A stretch of 32,447 bases of DNA from an uncultured Lachnospiraceae bacterium (GTDB lineage: Bacteria; Bacillota; Clostridia; Lachnospirales; Lachnospiraceae). The notes under the pieces are model-generated. The model worked only from the letters and a program-made list of their open reading frames with translations. It was not told where the DNA came from and ran no database searches. The stretch lies in the NCBI GenBank assembly GCA_934385475.1, contig CAKRPS010000028.1, positions 1 to 32,447 on the forward strand, given 5' to 3'. Each line of letters begins with the position of its first letter. Positions within the stretch are counted from its first letter, which is position 1. This document shows, in pieces, positions 8,870 to 15,801 of the stretch. Made by a program: the position numbers and the translations under genes.

Positions 8870-9568
8870 TCATACTGTTACATTTTCGTTATAATAATCT
8901 TCCACAATCCTGCCATCCATGATCTTAATAACACGTTTCGCCTGCGCCGCGATCTCATTGTCGTGCGTAATCAGGATGACGGTTCTGCCTTCCCGGTGAA
9001 GCTCTTTCAAGATCTCCATGATTTCCTTCGTCGAACCAGAGTCCAGATTACCGGTCGGCTCATCTGCCAGGATAATCGGTGGTGCCTGCGCTATGGCCCT
9101 CGCTATCGCAACTCTCTGCTGCTGTCCTCCGGACATTTCTGAAGGCTTATGCGTTTTTCGTTTCTCAAGCCCCACCTTGTCAAGCGCCGCCTCTGCAAGC
9201 TCTATCCTTTCTTTCTTGGGTACTCCCCGATAAATCAGCGGAAGTTCCACATTTTCAAGCGCTGTCAGGTTCTGGATCAGATTGAACCCCTGAAAAATAA
9301 ATCCGATCTCTTTGTTCCGGATATCGGACAGCTCATCATCCGTCATGTGAGAGACATCCTGTCCATGCAGATAGTAACTGCCATCCGTAGGCACGTCCAG
9401 ACAGCCGAGCATATTCATCAGCGTTGACTTTCCGGACCCGGAATGGCCGATGATCGCTACAAATTCTTTCTCTCCGATACTCAGGCTCACGCCATCGAGC
9501 GCCCGCACTTCATTTTCTCCGGGATTGTATATCTTATGTATATCCCGGATTTCCACCAATCTTTCCAT
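8870..9568 (-). CDS. ABC transporter ATP-binding protein, MacB/LolD type
   Basis: This 232-residue ATPase powers the exporter. It has Walker [10 protein letters not shown] (41-49), Q-loop FIFQGFNLI, signature [14 protein letters not shown], Walker [15 protein letters not shown] and H-loop LITHD. The LDVPTDG and NLDSG features place it in the MacB/LolD/YknY subgroup. It is the first gene of the three-gene operon. Its AAAGGA ribosome binding site is unusually far (about 15 bases) from the only reasonable ATG, so translation may be weak or the start may be one codon group further in (a GTG at residue 5). No accessory kinase or regulator gene is adjacent. Confidence 0.95.
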   Translation of the reverse strand: MERLVEIRDIHKIYNPGENEVRALDGVSLSIGEKEFVAIIGHSGSGKSTLMNMLGCLDVPTDGSYYLHGQDVSHMTDDELSDIRNKEIGFIFQGFNLIQNLTALENVELPLIYRGVPKKERIELAEAALDKVGLEKRKTHKPSEMSGGQQQRVAIARAIAQAPPIILADEPTGNLDSGSTKEIMEILKELHREGRTVILITHDNEIAAQAKRVIKIMDGRIVEDYYNENVTV

Positions 9569-9662
9569 AGACTTTTAAACAGATCCTTTCTAATACTTTA
9601 ATAAACTGTAACACTGTAATATCTATTCAAACATTTATTTCTTAAATACAGTAAAGAGAAAT

Positions 9663-9678
9663 CTTAAAAAAACCTTAA
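9663..9678 (-). promoter_or_regulatory. Candidate OmpR-family operator (TTAAG direct repeat)
   Basis: Minus strand contains TTAAG twice with an 11-bp period (TTAAGG, five Ts, TTAAGA), about 95 bases upstream of the ABC ATPase start. PmrA-like and other OmpR-family response regulators use half-sites of this shape and spacing, and such operators commonly precede MacB-type ABC operons. No cognate two-component pair is adjacent, so this is inference. Confidence 0.35.
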
Positions 9679-9808
9679 TTACAGGTTTCATCGCTAAAAT
9701 GTCATTTAACATCTTTAATGATTTAAATATGCATCACTTAATATATATTAGTCATTATACTGCCAGAGCCTTCCTTGTCAATAGCCAACCATGTAAATTT
9801 GTCATTAT

Positions 9809-9842
9809 ATAAAAGAAGGATGCCGGAGCTTCTCCGACACCC
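9809..9842 (-). terminator. Rho-independent terminator of ribU
   Basis: An 11-bp stem (two G-T pairs), GGGTGTCGGAG with CTCCGGCATCC, closes on an AAG loop and is followed on the minus strand by TTCTTTTATATAA. It starts 22 bp after the ribU stop. Confidence 0.88.
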
Positions 9843-9864
9843 TTTACGGTTATTCGTTATGATA

Positions 9865-10593
9865 TCAGTGTGTACTTTTCAGGATCGGACTGAGGGGCTT
9901 ATAGATCAGCATTGTCACGACGGAGGCCACCAGTCCTTTCACTATATTCATCGGTGCAACGCACAGGCATACAAAGGATACAAGCCCGGTCACTCCGCTG
10001 TTGATCTCTGTTCCCATTGCAATGATCGCATCCAGCGGCATTCCGTACAGCTTGGAAAAGGCGGGCAGAAGATACACCGCATTGAAGGCTGTTCCGAAAA
10101 TCGTCATGATGACTGTTCCCGCCGCGCAGCCGGCAATCGCTCTCTTCTTTGTCTTCCGGAACCTGTAGATCAGGGCGGCCGGCAGGACAAGGCTGCATCC
10201 GATCACGAAATTGGCCAGATCTCCTACAAACGCTGTGCTTGTCCCTTTGACCAGCAGCTTGAGCAGGATCTTGCAGAACTCGATCATCACACCTGCTACC
10301 GGTCCAAAGGCAAACGCGCCGATCAGCGCCGGAATCTCGCTGAAGTCAAGCTGATAGAACGGCGGTGCAAAGGGTACCGGGAAATCCAGCACATGTAAAA
10401 TGACCGACAGCGCCGAAAACAAACCGATCATGGCTATCTTTCTGGTGGAAAGAATCCGTTCCTTGATCCCATCTCTCCGGTACACATACTTTTCGGACAG
10501 ATAGGCGATCAGGAAAAGCGCCAGCGCTACCACGATGCACACCACCACAAAAACCACGTTGTCTTTGATACTCTGAAGTAATCCGTTATTCAT
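9865..10593 (-). CDS. ribU: RibU-like riboflavin ECF transporter S component
   Basis: RibU is the substrate-binding membrane subunit of an energy-coupling-factor transporter that takes up riboflavin, using shared EcfA/A'/T subunits encoded elsewhere. The 242-residue product has an N-terminal helix (about 13-33), then four to five more hydrophobic segments; MIGLFSALSVILHVLDFPVPF and the long-loop sequence YQLDFSEIPALIGAFAFGP are typical of the S-component fold. Specificity is inferred from the FMN riboswitch upstream. A longer in-frame reading back to 10722 runs through the terminator hairpin and is rejected; the ATG at 10593 has GGAGGAG in front. A terminator follows. Confidence 0.92.
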   Translation of the reverse strand: MNNGLLQSIKDNVVFVVVCIVVALALFLIAYLSEKYVYRRDGIKERILSTRKIAMIGLFSALSVILHVLDFPVPFAPPFYQLDFSEIPALIGAFAFGPVAGVMIEFCKILLKLLVKGTSTAFVGDLANFVIGCSLVLPAALIYRFRKTKKRAIAGCAAGTVIMTIFGTAFNAVYLLPAFSKLYGMPLDAIIAMGTEINSGVTGLVSFVCLCVAPMNIVKGLVASVVTMLIYKPLSPILKSTH

Positions 10594-10663
10594 TTTTTCT
10601 CCTCCTTGCCTGAGTTTATCGCGAAGGCACGCGTTCTCTGTTGCAAAAAGAAAAGTTCCTACG

Positions 10664-10695
10664 CAAGAAAACCCCGGAACAAAACGTTCCGGGGT
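10664..10695 (-). terminator. Riboswitch expression-platform terminator
   Basis: A perfect 10-bp stem (ACCCCGGAAC-type arms at 10671-10680 and 10686-10695) with a five-base loop is followed on the minus strand by TTTTCTT. It lies between the FMN aptamer and the ribU start, as expected for a switch that stops transcription when FMN is bound. Confidence 0.9.
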
Positions 10696-10749
10696 ATAAA
10701 CACACACATAAGACTTCCGCATACATCATCGACCTATGCAGCCATGTTT

Positions 10750-10868
10750 TTCTTCTCTCATCCAGACTATACTGTCGGTTTTGGAATTGCACCAAATCAA
10801 CCGGTATCTTATCGATAGCGGGTCGCGGACTATACCGCCGGTAGGGAATTGCACCCTGCCCCGAAGAA
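10750..10868 (-). ncRNA. FMN riboswitch (RFN element)
   Basis: The minus strand carries the conserved RFN segments in order: TTCGGGGCAGGGTG, AATTCCCTACCGGCGGT, AGTCCGCGA, GATTTGGTG, ATTCCAAAACCGACAGTATAGT and CTGGATGAGAGAAG. The closing helix P1 is TTCTTC (10868-10863) with GAAGAA (10755-10750). This is a near-consensus FMN aptamer, followed by a terminator, so ribU is turned off when FMN is plentiful. Confidence 0.97.
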
Positions 10869-10888
10869 CTTTTTATTTTGCTTTGTCT

Positions 10889-10917
10889 ACCATAACACTT
10901 TTCTGTTCGTCCTGCAA
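10889..10917 (-). promoter_or_regulatory. Promoter candidate for the FMN riboswitch/ribU transcript
   Basis: TTGCAG (10917-10912), 17-bp spacer, TATGGT (10894-10889) on the minus strand; the start would fall ~15 bases before the aptamer. Each box matches consensus at four of six. Confidence 0.5.
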
Positions 10918-10926
10918 GCCCTTACT

Positions 10927-13281
10927 TTATTTTTCAGGCTTGATCTTCATGGTAAGGCTGATCCTCTTCTTGGGAAGATCGACCGCGAGCACCTGTACAT
11001 CCACTACATCTCCGACACTGACAGCCTCAAGCGGATGTTTGATAAAGCGGTCTGTGATCTGGGATACATGTACCAGACCATCCTGATGCACACCGATGTC
11101 CACAAATGCGCCAAAGTCGATCACGTTGCGGACCGTTCCTTTCAGAATCATACCGGGCTTGAGGTCCTTCATATCAAGCACATCGCTTCGCAGGATCGGT
11201 GCAGGCATATCATCACGCGGATCTCTCGCCGGTTTCTCCAGCTCTTTCAGAATATCCGTCAGGGTAATCTCTCCGATGCCAAGCTCCTGTGCCAGATTCT
11301 TCTTATCCTTGATCTTCTTCTCCAGACTGCTGACCGTCACCTCTGTTTTCTCTGCTTTGTTATTTGTGACATCCATGTCATTGTTCTGGTTATCCAGCAC
11401 CATACCGCCCATAGCGGCAGCCAGTGCCTTTCCCATGGCCGTGTTTGTGTTGCGGATCACCATCTGCTTCTGCGGTTTCTTCTTTTCCTTAACAGGAGCC
11501 TTCTTACCGGCTGCTTTCTCGGCTGCCGCCTTCTTCTGCGCTGCCTTTACATCTTCCATGGTCAGACCCATCTTATCCAAAAGCTTCTCTGCCGCCTCAT
11601 AGGATTCCGGGTGCACGCTGGTTGCATCCAGCGGATTGTCTCCATCCGTAATCCTCATAAATCCGGCGCACTGTTCATAGGCTTTCGGTCCAAGCTTGGC
11701 CACCTTGAGAAGCTGTTTCCGGTTCATGAACCTTCCGTTCTGTTCGCGGTAGTCTACAATATTTCTGGCGATCACCTTCGATACGCCGGAGACATATTCA
11801 AGCAGGGAGGCAGACGCTGTATTCAGGTCCACGCCGACCTTGTTGACGCTGTCCTCCACCACTCCGTTCAGGGCATCACTGAGTTTCTTCTGGTTCATAT
11901 CATGCTGGTATTGTCCTACGCCGATGGACTTCGGATCGATCTTTACCAGCTCTGCCAGCGGATCCTGAAGCCGTCTCGCAATAGAAGCCGCACTTCTCTG
12001 TCCCACATCGAAATTTGGAAACTCTTCGGTCGCAAGCTTGCTCGCGGAGTAAACCGAAGCACCTGCCTCGTTGACGATCACATACTGTACCGGCACATCC
12101 AGCTCTTTCAGAAGCTCGACGATCACCTGCTCGGACTCTCTTGACGCTGTTCCGTTTCCCACGGAAATAAGTGACACGTTGTATTTTTTAATCAGCTTTT
12201 TCAGCTCCGCCTTCGCCTCTGCCACCTTATTCTGCGGTGCCGTCGGGAAAATCACCTTGGTATCAAGCACTTTTCCGGTCTCATCCACCACTGCAAGCTT
12301 GCAGCCTGTACGGAATGCCGGATCCCAGCCCAGAACAACCTTTCCCTTGATCGGGGGCTGTAACAGAAGCTGCTCCAGGTTCTTTCCAAAAACGGAGATT
12401 GCTCCATCCTCTGCCTTCTCGGTAAGGTCGTTGCGGATCTCCCTTTCGATCGCCGGTGCGATCAGTCTGTCATAGCTGTCAGCAATCACTTCTTCCAGCA
12501 CCTTATTTGTGACAGGATTGTCATTTGTGATAACCTTCGTGCGCAGGTACTGTAAAATACGCTCCACCGGTGCCTCCACCTTCACAACCAGGAACTTCTC
12601 TTTCTCTCCTCTGTTCAAGGCAAGGGTACGGTGTCCTGCTACCTTGCCAATTGGCTCCTCATAGGCATAGTACATCTCATAGACGCTCTCTGCCTTTTCA
12701 TCCTTCGCCGTACTGGTAAGCTTTCCTTCTGCCATGGTGATATCTCTGATATACATACGGTAGTCGGCTTCGTCCGATATCATCTCCGCGATGATATCCT
12801 TCGCGCCCTGGATTGCCTCATCTGCTGTTGCAACTTCCTTTTCTTCTGATATGTATTTCTGCGCCTCCGTCTCAAGCGGTTCTGTCGTATTCTGCGCGAG
12901 AATGAACTGTGCAAGTCCGTCCAGTCCCTTTTCCTTGGCAACGCTTGCCCTTGTCTTTCTCTTGGGCCGGTAAGGGCGGTAGAGATCCTCCACCACAACC
13001 ATCGTCTCCGCCGCAATGATCTTCGCCTTCAGTTCTTCGGTGAGCTGTCCCTGTTCTTCAATGCTTCCGAGAACCTGTTCCTTCTTCTCCTCCAGGTTGC
13101 GCAGATAGGTGAGACGCTCGTACAGGTTACGCAGCACTTCATCGTTCAGGGAGCCGGTAGCCTCCTTACGGTATCTTGAGATAAAAGGGATTGTATTTCC
13201 CTCATCGATCAGCTTTACGGCAGCTTCCACCTGCCATTTTTCCACCTTTAATTCTTCTTTCAGTTTTACGATAATATCCAT
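10927..13281 (-). CDS. tex: Tex-family S1 RNA-binding transcription accessory protein
   Basis: Tex proteins bind nucleic acid and associate with the transcription machinery; their exact job is not settled. The 784-residue protein shows the full family order: helical N-terminal domain, RPKRKTRA segment (~107), YqgF/RNase H-like domain (~315-440, LGWDPAFRTGCKLAVVD), helix-hairpin-helix repeat (~485-545, NTASASLLEYVSGVSKVIA) and C-terminal S1 domain (~708-780, GTVRNVIDFGAFVDIG). It is longer than the usual ~720 residues because of an Ala/Lys-rich, low-complexity insert (~578-652) between HhH and S1. It starts with AAGGAG before the ATG and has its own promoter, divergent from the plus-strand pair. 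Confidence 0.95.
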   Translation of the reverse strand: MDIIVKLKEELKVEKWQVEAAVKLIDEGNTIPFISRYRKEATGSLNDEVLRNLYERLTYLRNLEEKKEQVLGSIEEQGQLTEELKAKIIAAETMVVVEDLYRPYRPKRKTRASVAKEKGLDGLAQFILAQNTTEPLETEAQKYISEEKEVATADEAIQGAKDIIAEMISDEADYRMYIRDITMAEGKLTSTAKDEKAESVYEMYYAYEEPIGKVAGHRTLALNRGEKEKFLVVKVEAPVERILQYLRTKVITNDNPVTNKVLEEVIADSYDRLIAPAIEREIRNDLTEKAEDGAISVFGKNLEQLLLQPPIKGKVVLGWDPAFRTGCKLAVVDETGKVLDTKVIFPTAPQNKVAEAKAELKKLIKKYNVSLISVGNGTASRESEQVIVELLKELDVPVQYVIVNEAGASVYSASKLATEEFPNFDVGQRSAASIARRLQDPLAELVKIDPKSIGVGQYQHDMNQKKLSDALNGVVEDSVNKVGVDLNTASASLLEYVSGVSKVIARNIVDYREQNGRFMNRKQLLKVAKLGPKAYEQCAGFMRITDGDNPLDATSVHPESYEAAEKLLDKMGLTMEDVKAAQKKAAAEKAAGKKAPVKEKKKPQKQMVIRNTNTAMGKALAAAMGGMVLDNQNNDMDVTNNKAEKTEVTVSSLEKKIKDKKNLAQELGIGEITLTDILKELEKPARDPRDDMPAPILRSDVLDMKDLKPGMILKGTVRNVIDFGAFVDIGVHQDGLVHVSQITDRFIKHPLEAVSVGDVVDVQVLAVDLPKKRISLTMKIKPEK

Positions 13282-13318
13282 TTCTTGCTCCTTACTGATT
13301 GTCCTTCTGATTTTAACT

Positions 13319-13347
13319 ATTATACTTGATTTTGACTCCGGTGGCTA
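13319..13347 (-). promoter_or_regulatory. Promoter candidate for tex
   Basis: TAGCCA (13347-13342), 17-bp spacer and a perfect TATAAT (13324-13319) on the minus strand, ~38 bases before the tex ATG. Confidence 0.65.
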
Positions 13348-13385
13348 CCTTAAATGTGCGTGAAAAAACAGTTGGCTTTTTTTAT

Positions 13386-13415
13386 ATGGCACTTAGCAGT
13401 TTTGTGTGCTATACT
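13386..13415 (+). promoter_or_regulatory. Promoter candidate for the DUF4190/DUF975 pair
   Basis: ATGGCA (13386-13391), 18-bp spacer and TATACT (13410-13415) preceded by TGC, an extended -10. The start codon is ~31 bases downstream of the -10. Confidence 0.55.
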
Positions 13416-13445
13416 GTAAAACACTTAGGAAAGGAAGCTTGAAAG

Positions 13446-13895
13446 ATGGACTGGCAAAACCCAAATTCTGACTATAACAATCAAAATCCATATACAAACC
13501 CCTATCAAAACCCTTATCGAAGACCCTGTCCGCCTGCCCCGGCGGGGGATAAGCTGGCCGGAGCGTCGCTTGTCATGGGTATTCTGACAATAATGTCATT
13601 ATTCTCCATGACCGTATATCCACCCTTTATCTTTGGTAGCCTTGGAATCGTATTTGCCCTGCTCTCCAAAGGAAAAGCCAGGCAGCTTGCCGGCAAGGCC
13701 AAAGCAGGAATCGGCTGCGCTGTTGCCGGTCTTATTGCCAACATTGTGCTCGTCTGCACCTGCATGTATCTCTTTGTTGCCGTTCCGGCCGTACACGAAC
13801 AGGTCAACGACGCATTCCAGGATATTTATGGCGTTACCTTTGATGAAATGTATGAAGATATTTTGAATGGAGAGAATAATTATGACCCCTTTTAA
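13446..13895 (+). CDS. DUF4190-like small membrane protein
   Basis: The 149-residue product begins with an Asn/Pro/Tyr-rich cytoplasmic tail (residues 1-30, repeated NPY motifs: NPYTNPYQNPYRRP) followed by the sequence KLAGASLVMGILTIMSLF and paired hydrophobic helices (about 38-75 and 88-114), the pattern of DUF4190. The segment GLIANIVLVCTC forms the last helix, and an acidic tail (VNDAFQDIYGVTFDEMYEDIL) follows. Known members are small membrane proteins with NPxY- or proline-rich tails and no defined role. AAGGAAG precedes the ATG by eight bases. Its end overlaps the next gene by 14 bp. Confidence 0.85.
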   Translation: MDWQNPNSDYNNQNPYTNPYQNPYRRPCPPAPAGDKLAGASLVMGILTIMSLFSMTVYPPFIFGSLGIVFALLSKGKARQLAGKAKAGIGCAVAGLIANIVLVCTCMYLFVAVPAVHEQVNDAFQDIYGVTFDEMYEDILNGENNYDPF

Positions 13896-14625
13896 ATCCT
13901 CCGCAGAGCTGAAGGCCTGCGCGAAAGAAAAATTATTTGGCAAATACGGAACCGCGATGGGCGCTAATCTGCTCACCGGGCTGATCACCTTTTTCGTGGA
14001 TCTGATCCTGCTTTTTGTGACCGATACCACCACCGTGGCCGGTACCGTGATCTATTATGTGATCGCCTTTGGAATTTCCGTGGTCTGTGGACTTTTTTCT
14101 TCCGGAAATGCCTACTTTTATCTGAAGGCTGCCTGCGGACAGCCGCTCGCCGTGTCTGATATCTTTATGGGATTCCGCTATTTTCAGGACAAAGCATTAA
14201 AAATCCAGCTTTGGATATCTTTGCTGCACTATATCGCAATGATCCCTTTTATCGTCGTATCTTTCCTCGTTACCCAGAACGGCGGTCTTGCCTACACAAG
14301 CTCTGCTCCGCTGTTTCTGGCCTATACTGTCACGTTCCTGTTGTTCGAGATTGTCTCCGTGATCCTGCGCCTTCTCTATGCACAGACTTATTTTCTCATG
14401 CATGACTTCCCACAGTACACCGAGCGGCAGCTTCTCTCGATCAGCCGTCAGATGATGAAAGGACAGAAAGGCCGACTCTTTTATCTTTTCGTCAGCTTCC
14501 TGCCCTTATTTCTGCTCAGTTTATTGTCCTGTGGTATCGCACTTTTGTGGATTGTCCCTTATATGAATACCACCATGGCTGGATTCTATCTGGATCTTGT
14601 CAGACACACGCGCTCTAGCTGTTGA
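13882..14625 (+). CDS. DUF975-like integral membrane protein
   Basis: The 247-residue product begins MTPFKSSAELKACAKEKLFGKYGTAMG, an amphipathic segment typical of DUF975, and then has five to six hydrophobic helices (for example LLTGLITFFVDLILLF and VIYYVIAFGISVVCGLF). The conserved MKGQKGRLFYLFVSFLP motif before the last helix pair is a DUF975 feature. An alternative ATG at 13867 is in frame, but GGAGAG lies seven bases before the chosen ATG. The start overlaps the previous gene, so the two are translationally coupled. It converges on prfB with an 11-bp overlap of the 3' ends. Function unknown. Confidence 0.85.
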   Translation: MTPFKSSAELKACAKEKLFGKYGTAMGANLLTGLITFFVDLILLFVTDTTTVAGTVIYYVIAFGISVVCGLFSSGNAYFYLKAACGQPLAVSDIFMGFRYFQDKALKIQLWISLLHYIAMIPFIVVSFLVTQNGGLAYTSSAPLFLAYTVTFLLFEIVSVILRLLYAQTYFLMHDFPQYTERQLLSISRQMMKGQKGRLFYLFVSFLPLFLLSLLSCGIALLWIVPYMNTTMAGFYLDLVRHTRSSC

Positions 14626-15719
14626 TCCATTTCAGATAAGCATTGATAAACGGATCGATCGCGCCATCAAGCACCGCATCGACGTTTCCGGATTCTTCGT
14701 TCGTCCTGTGATCCTTCACCATCGTGTAAGGCTGCAGGACGTAGGAGCGAATCTGATTTCCCCATCCGATTTCCTTTACATCTCCACGGATATCTGACAG
14801 CTTCTCCGCATTTTCCTCCTGTTTCAGAAGATACAGCTTCGCTTTCAGCATCTGCATTGCCTTGTCCTTATTCATGTGCTGGCTTCGTTCATTCTGACAC
14901 GAAACCACGATTCCGGACGGAAAATGGGTAATACGGATGGCAGAGGATGTCTTGTTGATATGCTGTCCACCGGCACCACTGCTTCGATAGGTATCAATAC
15001 GGATATCCTCATCGCGGATCTCCACATCCAGATCCTCTTCAATATCCGGCATAACGTCCAGTGATACAAAGGAGGTCTGTCTTTTGCCCTGTGCATTAAA
15101 GGGTGATATTCTCACCAGACGGTGCACACCCTTTTCGGATTTCAGATAGCCGTAGGCATTCTCCCCGTTAACCTGAAAGGTTACGGATTTGATGCCTGCC
15201 TCATCCCCATCCAGATAATCGATCACCTCGATGGAGTAGCCTTTTCTCTCTGCCCATCTGGTGTACATCCGGTATAGCATTCCACACCAGTCGCAGCTTT
15301 CCGTACCACCCGCGCCTGCGTTTAACTTGAGAATGGCATTGTTCTTGTCATACTCTCCCGAAAGCAGGGTGCTGATACGGATCTCATCAAATGTTTTCTT
15401 GAAGGAATCCAGTTCCTCCTGAATATCCGGTATGATCGCCGGATCGTTATCCTCATAACCCATCTCGATCAGGGTGAGGATATCTTCATACTGGCTCTGA
15501 AGATGATCCATGGTGTCCACCACGTCCTTGAGGCTTTTTACCTCTTTCATCTTCTGATTTGACTTTTCGGGATCATCCCAGAAGCCCGGAGCCTGCATTT
15601 CCATTTCCAGTTCTTCAATACGCTTTGACTTATTTGCTAAGTCAAAGTGAATCCCTCACTTCCGCTAAGGGACTTTCATATCCGAGAAGCTCAGATTTCA
15701 TGTTATCAAGTTCTACCAC
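14615..15719 (-). CDS. prfB: Peptide chain release factor 2 (RF2), programmed +1 frameshift
   Basis: RF2 recognises UGA and UAA stop codons. The protein is split in the sequence: a GTG start at 15719 (AAGGTGA six bases upstream) gives 25 codons, VVELDNMK to EVRDSL, ending at CTT-TGA-C (15647-15641). A +1 slip there joins GAC in the next frame and gives a 367-residue RF2. The SD-like AGGGA sits in the same codon position relative to CTT as in Escherichia coli prfB. The main frame has the SPF tripeptide (VRISPFNAQG) that reads UGA/UAA and the GGQ hydrolysis motif (GAGGQHINK). This is the known autoregulatory frameshift: low RF2 favours slippage. A simple ORF call would start late (15604) and miss the N-terminus. 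Confidence 0.97.
15621..15647 (-). promoter_or_regulatory. prfB frameshift site embedded in a perfect stem-loop
   Basis: On the minus strand CTTTGACTTA (15647-15638) is exactly complementary to TAAGTCAAAG (15632-15623), with a five-base loop GCAAA. The 5' arm starts with the CTT-TGA-C slip site itself. A role in frameshifting or message decay is inference. Confidence 0.6.
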
Positions 15720-15776
15720 TTAACGTCACCTTCTTTCTATCATTACTCTTTGTGAATATCTCTATTCTATTCTTTC

Positions 15777-15801
15777 TGCAAAAGACTTCTACCGAAGTCT
15801 T
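15777..15801 (-). terminator. Possible weak terminator overlapping the secA stop
   Basis: AAGACTTC and GAAGTCTT (8 bp) with a GGTA loop are followed on the minus strand by TTTTGC. The stop codon TAG of secA lies in the loop. The T run is short, so some read-through into prfB is likely. Confidence 0.45.

Larger units (their letters stand above)
9569..9864. other. AT-rich intergenic region with regulatory signals
   Basis: This ~300-bp gap carries the leader and promoter region of the ABC operon on the left and the ribU terminator on the right. It has long A/T runs, the TTAAG direct repeat (9663-9678), and two copies of GTCATTATA 50 bp apart (9751 and 9801). No ORF with a ribosome binding site or RNA gene was recognised. 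Confidence 0.6.
10594..10926. other. Leader region of ribU (no gene)
   Basis: The 333-bp gap between ribU and tex holds, in minus-strand order, a promoter, the FMN riboswitch aptamer, an intrinsic terminator and the ribosome binding site. No separate coding sequence is supported. Confidence 0.85.

Noticed and set aside
9751..9809. Two copies of GTCATTATA 50 bp apart
   Set aside because: Short, AT-rich and not placed at a promoter; likely chance.
10594..10722. 43-residue N-terminal extension of the RibU protein
   Set aside because: It runs through the riboswitch terminator, and GGAGGAG fits the ATG at 10593.
10849..12144. A 431-residue plus-strand reading across tex
   Set aside because: It is antisense to a clearly conserved gene, has Leu/His/Cys-rich shadow composition and no ribosome binding site. 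The same applies to 17088-18401 across secA and 24241-25389 across ptb-buk.
15605..15719. Frameshift in prfB as a mutation or sequencing error
   Set aside because: The CTT-TGA-C site, SD-like AGGGA and conserved leader protein show it is the normal programmed +1 frameshift.
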